DNA of 64,000 nucleotides from 3107 sp965216225 (GTDB lineage: Bacteria > Pseudomonadota > Alphaproteobacteria > Rhodobacterales > Rhodobacteraceae): assembly GCA_965216225.1 (NCBI GenBank), contig CBDCFF010000028.1, positions 62,001 to 126,000 on the forward strand, read 5' to 3'. A program made the position numbers and the translations under genes. The notes below the pieces were generated by a model. The model worked only from the letters and a program-made list of their open reading frames with translations, was not told where the DNA came from and searched no databases. Within the stretch, counting starts at the first letter, position 1; the number at the start of each line of letters is the position of its first letter. This document shows, in pieces, positions 58,090 to 64,000 of this stretch.

Positions 58090-58619
58090 ATGATAGCTGA
58101 GATAACCATTCCCGGGACAGATGTATCGCGCGACTGGCTGGATGGGTTCTGCCTTCCTGGCGAGAAGCGGTTCCGGCATCCAGACACGGCGGACGGCCAT
58201 ATTGCGCTGATCGCGATGATCCGGCGGTTCTCCGGTTCGCTCAAAGTCGGATTTGAGGCCACGGGTGGTCAGGAATGGAGGCTCTGGACAGAACTTGTCG
58301 GCGCAGGCATCGTGGCCGTGCAATTGCTGCCAGCACAGATCAAGGCCACAGATCAGGGCCTTCGCGCTTTGCCGGGGCACACGCGCGAAGACTGATCGGA
58401 TAGATGCGGAACTCATCGCCCGGTTCATGGCATTCCGACCGCAAGCCGGGCGAGAACTGCCAGACGAAAATCTGCGTATTCCCGGAACCCTGACGACCCG
58501 GAGAGGTCAACTCGTCGATATGCGCAAGCGGCTCAAGGCCCGGATCGGAGCTCGAAGGAAGCAGGGCATTCCTGCCGGTGTCGAGACCATGGATGACGAC
58601 CTGAAAGACCTGCTTGATA
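58090..58619 (+). pseudogene. IS110-family transposase fragment of a second type
   Basis: MIAEITIPGTDVSRDWLDGF, VGFEATGGQEWRLW and QIKATDQGLRALPG form the start of a DEDD transposase clearly different from the two IS110 copies here. Near 58372 the frame shifts; the other frame continues RGTRAKTDRIDAELIARFMA to DDDLKDLLD. It is cut at 58619 by the left end of an IS256 element, so the C-terminal Tnp domain is missing. Confidence 0.8.
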
Positions 58620-59090
58620 GAGTTATAGCCGAAAGTTGGTTATGGCGCTGATTGGCGGCATATCATGGCGTTGTTCACGCGCCGCAATTCTCAGCAGAGA
58701 AAAGGATATGCCACATGACGAAGTCTACCATCACGCCGTTGCCCGGTCCATCGGGATTTTCGTCTGACCCGCTGACCGACATCCTGCAAACCGGCGCGCG
58801 CCAACTGCTCAAACAGGCGGTGGAAGCGGAATTGGCCACGCTCCTCGCCGCCCATGCCCGCGAGGTGACGGACGATGGCCGTGCGCGGCTGGTGCGCCAT
58901 GGTCATCTGCCCGAGCGCGAGGTTATGACCGGCATCGGCCCGATAGCAGTGAAGGCGCCGCGGGTGCGGGACCGGGGCAATATGGACGAAAAGATCCGTT
59001 TCGCCTCGTCGATCCTGCCGCCCTGGCTGCGCAAGACCAGATCGATTGAGGAACTGCTGCCGTGGCTCTATCTCAAGATATCTGTCTTGG

Positions 59091-60067
59091 TCAAGGTTTG
59101 ATTTTGGACCACTGGCGGTTTTCGCGGATCAAGGTATTTGCGAGGATGATGAGCTTGCGCATGATTGCCACAAGGGCGACCTTGGCTTTCTTGCCCTTTT
59201 GACGCAAAGCCTTGTAGACGCAGGTGAGTTGGGAATTGCAGCGCGCTGCGACGAGGGCGGGCATGTAGAGCGCCTGGCGAAGCCCGGCTCGTCCGCCTCC
59301 GATTTTCGCTCTGGCTGTCCATTTGCCGGACTTGCGCACGAAGGGAGCCAGGCCCGCAAGCGCGGCGGCCTGCCTGCCTGGCGAAGAAACGGACGTTCCG
59401 GGATATGGCCAGGCCCGCAAGCGCGGCGGCCTGCCCGGGCGTCAAGGTTCCGATCTCCGGCATTTCGATGAGTATTGCGACGGCAGGGGATCGACCGCAG
59501 GATCTCGAACTGTCTGGCAAGCTTTGCATCCTCGCAGATACGCTTCTTCAACTCGGCATCGAGTTGGGCAAGTTGCTTTGCAATCTGGCGCATCCTGGTT
59601 TTCAGTTGCGCCTTGACGAGTGTGTTGCGCGCACCGCAGAGCCGGTTCCGGCAGGCAGTCTGGTCCTTGATGAGAGCGCTCCGGGCGACATGCACCTCCC
59701 GCAGATCATTCATGGGTTCATCGCGCAACGGTGAAGCCTTCAGGTCAAGCATCGCCCCCATGCGGGCCAGCAGTTCCGCATCGATCCGGTCAGTTTTGGC
59801 GGACTGGCCGACCGCTTCGGCGAAGCGGCGGGCGCGTTTGGGGTTCACCTTGACCATGGCGTGAGCCGTCTTTGAAAGGCGGGCCTCCAGATCGCGATGA
59901 TAGCGTCCTGTAGGCTCGTAGACGACGCGGCAGCACTGCGGGCCGATCCAGTTCTTCAGCGTCTTCAGTCCTGTCCGGTCGTTGGTGAAGCGTTTCGCCT
60001 TGCCATCGCTCAGGCGATGGGTGTCGAGATGATCTTTCGAGATGTCGATGCCGATGGTATCATTCAT
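59091..60067 (-). pseudogene. IS110-family transposase, copy 2 (frameshifted)
   Basis: Identical to copy 1 from MNDTIGIDISKDHLDTH to EILRSIPCRR, then a deletion at about 59479 shifts the frame, and a tandem duplication (GGCCTGCC units near 59365 and 59428) disrupts the LTPGQAAALAGLAPF serine-motif region. The tail FVRKSGKWTARAKIGGGRAG to WSKIKP is present in the original frame. Inactive, though it might be driven in trans by copy 1. Confidence 0.85.
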
Positions 60068-60288
60068 GACCTTTTCGTCTCCCGTTCTTGTCATACGAGG
60101 CAGGGGTGTTCCCTCCTCCACTATCTGTTCGGGTTCATCAAAAGGGCGGGGGTGATCCATCTTGAGAACGGTCCTCAAAGACCAGGGCATCATCGATCCA
60201 TCCCCCGCCACCCCTCGGGCCGCTGCAGCGGCCCGAGGGGTGGCATCCGTATCGCACGGATACGAATGCCTGGGAAATCCAATAGACA
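60068..60288 (-). ncRNA. Candidate IS110 bridge-RNA region, copy 2
   Basis: The same structured leader as at 40313-40533, including the 36-bp palindrome and the TCTTGAG/CTCAAAGA hairpin. It is retained although the transposase beside it is broken. Inference from position, structure and conservation. Confidence 0.45.
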
Positions 60289-61276
60289 AGGGCATTTCCA
60301 CGGGCGACTTTCAGGAGGCTCTTGGGGCGCTGTTGGGGCCGAACGCGGCAGGGCTTTCATCGAGCACCATCTCGCGATTGAAAGCGGACTGGGGGGCGGA
60401 GTATGAACGCTGGCAGCGCCGCGATCTCAGTGCCCGGCGTTTCGTCTATGTCTGGGCCGATGGTGTCTATTTCCAACCGCGTATGGAAGAGCAGAAACAA
60501 TGCGTTCTGGTGCTGATCGGCGCGGATGAGTGGGGCCGCAAGGAGGTTCCGGGCCTCACCGACGGCTACCGTGAAAGCACGCAGAGTTGGCGCGAGTTGC
60601 TGCTCGATCTCAAGCGTCGCGGGCTGTCCCACGCCCCCGATCTGGCCATTGGCGACGGTGCCTTGGGGTTCTGGGCGGCGCTGCGCGAAGTCTTCGGCAG
60701 CACCCGGGAACAACGGTGTTGGGTTCACAAGACCGGAAACGTTCTCAACGCCATGCCCAAATCGGTGCAGGCCAAAGCCAAGGGCCACCTGCATGATATC
60801 TGGCAGGCGGAAACGAAGACCGAAGCCGGGGCCGCCTTCGATTTCTTCGTGGAAACCTACGGCGCGAAATATGACAAGGCGGTTGGGAAACTGACCAAAG
60901 ACCGGGCTGTGCTGCTCTCCTTCTACGGCTTCCCTGCTGAGCACTGGAAGCACATCCGAACCACGAACCCGATCGAGAGCACCTTCGCCACCGTCCGCCA
61001 CCGCACCGGCAAAACCAAAGGCTGCCTGAGCCGCAGGACCGGGTTGGCCATGGCATTCAAGCTGATGATGTCAGCGCAAGGAAAATGGCGAAAGCTCGAC
61101 GGCGCCAACCGCATGCCAGAGATCATTGAAGGGGTTGAGTTCACAGACGGGATCAAGCAAATTCACCACGCCGCCTGATCACACCATCACCAACTTTCGG
61201 GCATAGCTCATTGGTACAATTCGTCTTCCCGTACCCATCTGCTGATCGACAACCGCCGCCGCGCCGCCGCCGCATT

Positions 61277-61990
61277 TTATTCGAAGATGCTGACGGTCGC
61301 TGATTCGCTATTCGGATCGTAATGACACCAGTATGTGACCCTGATCCAGTTCTCGAATCCATTCTGGAACTTCACTTCATTGCCCGTATATGAAATGGTC
61401 CCGGCTGTTCTGTCATTCCAGAGCCATCGCTTCATTTTTGACCCGAACCATCCGTCCGTCCATTCATGGTCGTATCTGGCAAGGCTCTCTATCAACGGCT
61501 GACATGTGATCGTCGCTTGCAGGATGTGCCTGTCACCCCAGCACTGGAGGTTCTGCCGACACGCCTTTTCTTCGCCAGCCTCTTCCTCTTCATCTGCTGG
61601 AGCGCCCCACTCCGAGAGGTCTTCGGGAATTTGGCCCATGAGAAGGTCCGTCCATATCTCTCCGGTGCATTTATCACCGCCCCATCCGCACCCATCCGGA
61701 GCATAGTCAATTCCGTTGCGGGCCAGAGAAAAATCGTTCCCATAGTCATCCCATACCCTGACGGATACGGCATCCGGCCAGTCCTTTCTGTGCCGATCGA
61801 CCGCAGCTTTCATCATTGCCAGCAATTGTTCCCGCTCCGATCCGGCCCCGGGTATCTCTATCTCAAGTATAACCCGGGAACGGACATTCCCGAATGAACC
61901 ATCCTTCTCTTCGATAACCGTGTAATTTTCCGCACAGGAAGGCGTTGCAGAAATCACGACCCAAAAGGTTGCCAGAATGAATTGTCTCAT
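61277..61990 (-). CDS. Secreted hypothetical protein with six cysteines
   Basis: 237 residues from the ATG at 61990, chosen because AAGGAG lies 7 bases upstream and a signal peptide starts there (MRQFILATFWVVISATPSCA, cleavage expected before ENYT). The mature part has six Cys (in GCGWGG, DKCTGE, KACRQ, LQCWGD, ITCQPL and YWCHYD), consistent with up to three disulfides in the periplasm. Many Trp and acidic residues (EEEEAGEE). I recognise no family. It lies at the edge of the IS island. Confidence 0.7.
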   Translation of the reverse strand: MRQFILATFWVVISATPSCAENYTVIEEKDGSFGNVRSRVILEIEIPGAGSEREQLLAMMKAAVDRHRKDWPDAVSVRVWDDYGNDFSLARNGIDYAPDGCGWGGDKCTGEIWTDLLMGQIPEDLSEWGAPADEEEEAGEEKACRQNLQCWGDRHILQATITCQPLIESLARYDHEWTDGWFGSKMKRWLWNDRTAGTISYTGNEVKFQNGFENWIRVTYWCHYDPNSESATVSIFE

Positions 61991-62110
61991 CCCAATCTCC
62001 TTCATCAATGGTGGCATCGGCTGGCGCATCCCGTTCAGGCGCGACGCCGGGGGCGCCGATCTTCTGTTCGTTTTTCACGGGAGAAAGCCTATGGGTGGTT
62101 TTCCAGGGCG

Positions 62111-62861
62111 TCAATGGATTGTCGGCACGATCCTGCGGCAACCGCCCGGCAAGAGTTCCAGCACCTCCCCGTCTTCGATCACAATGACGCTCAGCGCCCT
62201 GCCATGCCCCGCGCCGGTGTCGATATTCACCCGGTTGCAATAGTGGGTGACGCGATCCACCGGGGTGTGGCCGTGGACGATCAGCGCGCCGTGATCGCGC
62301 GGGTCATCGATGAAAGGCCCGCGTATCCAGCAGAGATCGTCTTCGGTCTGCCTGTCGAGCGGAACCCCCGGCCGGATACCGGCATGGGCAAAGAAAAGGC
62401 CCGGCGCCCGATGGTTGCAGGGCAGCCCGGCCAGAAAGGCGCGGTGATGCGCGGGCACCCGCGACAGGGCCGCGCGATGCAGCGTTTCGGGGTCGTTTCG
62501 CCCCCCCGATACCGGCCCCGTATGACGCCAGCGTATCCAGCCCGCCCATCACCGGGTCGAGCCAGTCCCGTTCCGCCCGCAATCGCCGGTCGCGATGATG
62601 ACGGTCATTCAGGTAGCCCTCGAACATCCGGTCGTGATTGCCTTTCAGAACCACCCATGGCGCCCCGCCGGTCCGCCCTGCGATCAGGAAATCCAGCACA
62701 CCCGCCGAATCCGGCCCGCGATCGACCAGATCACCCACATGAATGACCGGTGCGTCAGCGTCGCCGGTGCGCTTCCGGTCTTCTTCGATCCGCCGGTGAA
62801 CCTCTGCCAGCCTGTCGAGATGGCCATGGATGTCGCCGATGGCGTAGAAGCGTAAGGGCAT
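62111..62861 (-). pseudogene. Metallophosphatase (Ser/Thr-phosphatase/ApaH-like), one-base frameshift
   Basis: The first frame (62861 down to about 62505) has GDIHGHLDRL, GDLVDRGPDS and LKGNHDRM, the metal-binding motifs. At a run of seven G (coding strand, near 62502-62508) the frame breaks; the second frame continues RNDPETLHRAALSRVPAHHR, FFAHAGIRPGVPLDR and IVHGHTPVDRV with the last metal histidines. With six G the protein is a complete enzyme of about 250 residues. It may be a true pseudogene, a phase-variable gene or a sequencing error. Confidence 0.8.
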
Positions 62862-62933
62862 GGACAGTCACCGAAGCCGAACGTGAAAGTCGCCGCCGGG
62901 GCGCGGGGGCCAATCGTACCATGTCGGGGGCGC

Positions 62934-64000
62934 TCAGGCCATCTCGAACGCCAGTGGCCGGACCGAATGGAAAAGGCCGGTATCGAACAGCTTTTTCAGA
63001 ACCGCCGGGGCGACCGGCTGATCGACATAGAGCAGCGCAATGGCCTCGCCCCCCGCTTCCTTGCGCCCCAGGGTGAAGTTGGCGATATTGACGCCGTTGT
63101 CGCCCATGGTCCGGCCAAGCGCGCCGATGATGCCGGGCACGTCCTCGTTGGTGGTGTAGAGCATGTGCCTGCCGATCTCGGCGTCGATATTGATGCCCTT
63201 GATCTGAATGAACCGCGGCTTGCCGTCGGAAAAGACGGTGCCGGCGATGGAGCGTTCCATCGAGGCCGTCACCACCGACAGCTTGACATAGGCGTCGAAC
63301 ACGCCGGTCTTGGCCTGCGTGGTGCGGGAGATTCTGATGCCTCTTTCCGCGGCGGCGATGGGGGCGGAAACCATGTTCACATCCGGGTTGGTGGCCTTCA
63401 TCATCCCGGCGATGACGCCGCAGTCCAGCGCGTCGAGATTCATCCCGGCCACATGGCCGTCATAAAGGATGTTGATCGCCTGAACGGGCTCATCGGTCAT
63501 CTGGCCGACGAAGGAGCCCAGATGCCGGACGAGTGTCAGCCACGGCCCCATGGTGACGGCTTCCTCCGCCGTGACCGAAGGCATGTTGAGCGCGTTCTGA
63601 ACGGCCCCGGTCAACAGATAGTCGGACATCTGCTCTGCCAGTTGCAGGGCGACATTTTCCTGCGCCTCGGTCGTGGCGGCGCCCAGATGCGGGGTGACGA
63701 CGACATTGGGCAGGTTGAAAAGCGGGTTGTCGGTGGCGGGTTCTTCCGAGAAGACATCGAAGGCCGCCCCGGCCACATGGCCGGATATCAGCGCCCCGGC
63801 CAGCGCCGCCTCATCGACCAGACCGCCGCGGGCGCAGTTGATGATGCGCACACCGGGTCTGGTTCTGGCGATGGCGTCGGCTGACAGGATATTCCGGGTT
63901 TTGTCGGTCAGGGGCACATGCAGGGTGATGAAATCGGCGCGCGAAAGCAGCTCTTCCAGTTCGACCTTGGCAACGCCCAGCGCCCTGGTGCGTTCCTCGC
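62934..64000 (-). CDS. serA: D-3-phosphoglycerate dehydrogenase (5' part outside window)
   Basis: The last 355 residues of SerA, which oxidises 3-phosphoglycerate to start serine synthesis. Visible are the end of the NAD-binding domain with INCARGGLVDEAALAGAL (active-site Arg), FDVFSEEPATDNP (Glu) and VVTPHLGAATTEAQ (His), then the intervening domain, then a C-terminal ACT domain (TTNEDVPGIIGALGRTMGDN) that usually binds serine for feedback control. Long, ACT-bearing type. The frame is open through the right edge of the window. Confidence 0.95.
   Translation of the reverse strand, partial: EERTRALGVAKVELEELLSRADFITLHVPLTDKTRNILSADAIARTRPGVRIINCARGGLVDEAALAGALISGHVAGAAFDVFSEEPATDNPLFNLPNVVVTPHLGAATTEAQENVALQLAEQMSDYLLTGAVQNALNMPSVTAEEAVTMGPWLTLVRHLGSFVGQMTDEPVQAINILYDGHVAGMNLDALDCGVIAGMMKATNPDVNMVSAPIAAAERGIRISRTTQAKTGVFDAYVKLSVVTASMERSIAGTVFSDGKPRFIQIKGINIDAEIGRHMLYTTNEDVPGIIGALGRTMGDNGVNIANFTLGRKEAGGEAIALLYVDQPVAPAVLKKLFDTGLFHSVRPLAFEMA

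Larger units (their letters stand above)
59076..60288 (-). mobile_element. IS110-family element, copy 2
   Basis: About 1213 bp, from AGATATCTGTC (59076) to ATAGACA (60288), inserted at CTCA/AGGGC. It is longer than copy 1 because of a short internal duplication of about 60 bases near 59345-59420. The leader with the 36-bp palindrome (around 60212-60247) is conserved. Confidence 0.85.
58715..61178 (+). pseudogene. IS256-family transposase (second family), interrupted by IS110
   Basis: The N-terminal part 58715-59075 encodes MTKSTITPLPGPSGFSSDPL to LLPWLYLK. The C-terminal part from 60289 encodes GISTGDFQEALGALLGPNAA with the triad (WADGVYFQ, AIGDGALGFW, NPIESTFATV) to the stop at 61178. Taking out the IS110 rejoins LYLK to GIST in frame to give a normal protein of about 416 residues, so the interruption is a simple insertion. 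Confidence 0.88.
58620..61209 (+). mobile_element. IS256-family element (second family) split by IS110
   Basis: The left end GAGTTATAGCCGAAAGTTGG (58620 on) matches the right end GAGCTATGCCCGAAAGTTGG (complement, 61209). IS110 copy 2 occupies 59076-60288. The flanking bases do not form a target duplication, so one side has been rearranged. Confidence 0.88.

Overview
The window is from a GC-rich alphaproteobacterium, most likely a member of Rhodobacterales (roseobacter/Paracoccaceae type). Evidence: a 16S-tRNA-Ile-tRNA-Ala-23S-5S operon with alphaproteobacterial 16S and 23S features, including a helix-9 insertion in 23S; the str-S10-spc ribosomal order; MsrPQ, DUF952-PyrD and SerA proteins typical of the group; and a roseobacter-style sulfotransferase. 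I cannot name a species.

Layout. 1-4273: the end of an unknown protein, then a tightly overlapping beta-oxidation operon (thiolase, cupin, FadJ/FadB-type hydratase-dehydrogenase). 4405-7170: clpB behind an RpoH-type heat-shock promoter and ahead of a strong hairpin terminator. 7310-9308: msrP and msrQ (periplasmic methionine sulfoxide repair) with an antisense DUF2306 membrane gene between them. 9573-15246: a complete rRNA operon with promoter, boxA, two tRNAs and a 5S processing stem. 15345-18443: a secreted 5'-nucleotidase (minus strand), then DUF952 and pyrD.

18503-22055 is a wreckage zone: a MATE transporter cut off by an IS5 remnant, which is cut by an IS481 element, followed by two head-to-head IS256 fragments and another IS5 remnant. 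It ends directly in front of rpsL. 22056-35586 holds rpsL-rpsG-fusA-tuf-rpsJ through rpmD, without the usual rplO-secY continuation. A sulfotransferase-like gene follows.

36941-61209 is an about 24 kb island made almost entirely of nested insertion sequences (IS6, two IS256 families, IS110, IS630 of two types, IS5, IS66, IS21, IS481). Many element ends and target-site duplications can be read directly. Two near-identical IS21 copies lie in inverted orientation at 46421-49058 and 54924-57561. Between them is the only non-transposon cargo, 50868-52410: an overlapping, low-GC pair encoding a DUF262 protein with a DGQQR-like motif and a small HEPN-type protein with an R-x4-H motif. This pair is the best candidate for a poorly described, probably defensive, system. 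The IS110 copies carry a structured non-coding leader that is a candidate bridge RNA.

61277-64000 returns to chromosomal genes: a secreted cysteine-containing protein, a metallophosphatase broken by a one-base homopolymer change, and serA running off the right edge. Coordinates of element ends and RNA termini were read by eye and may be off by a few bases where marked approximate.
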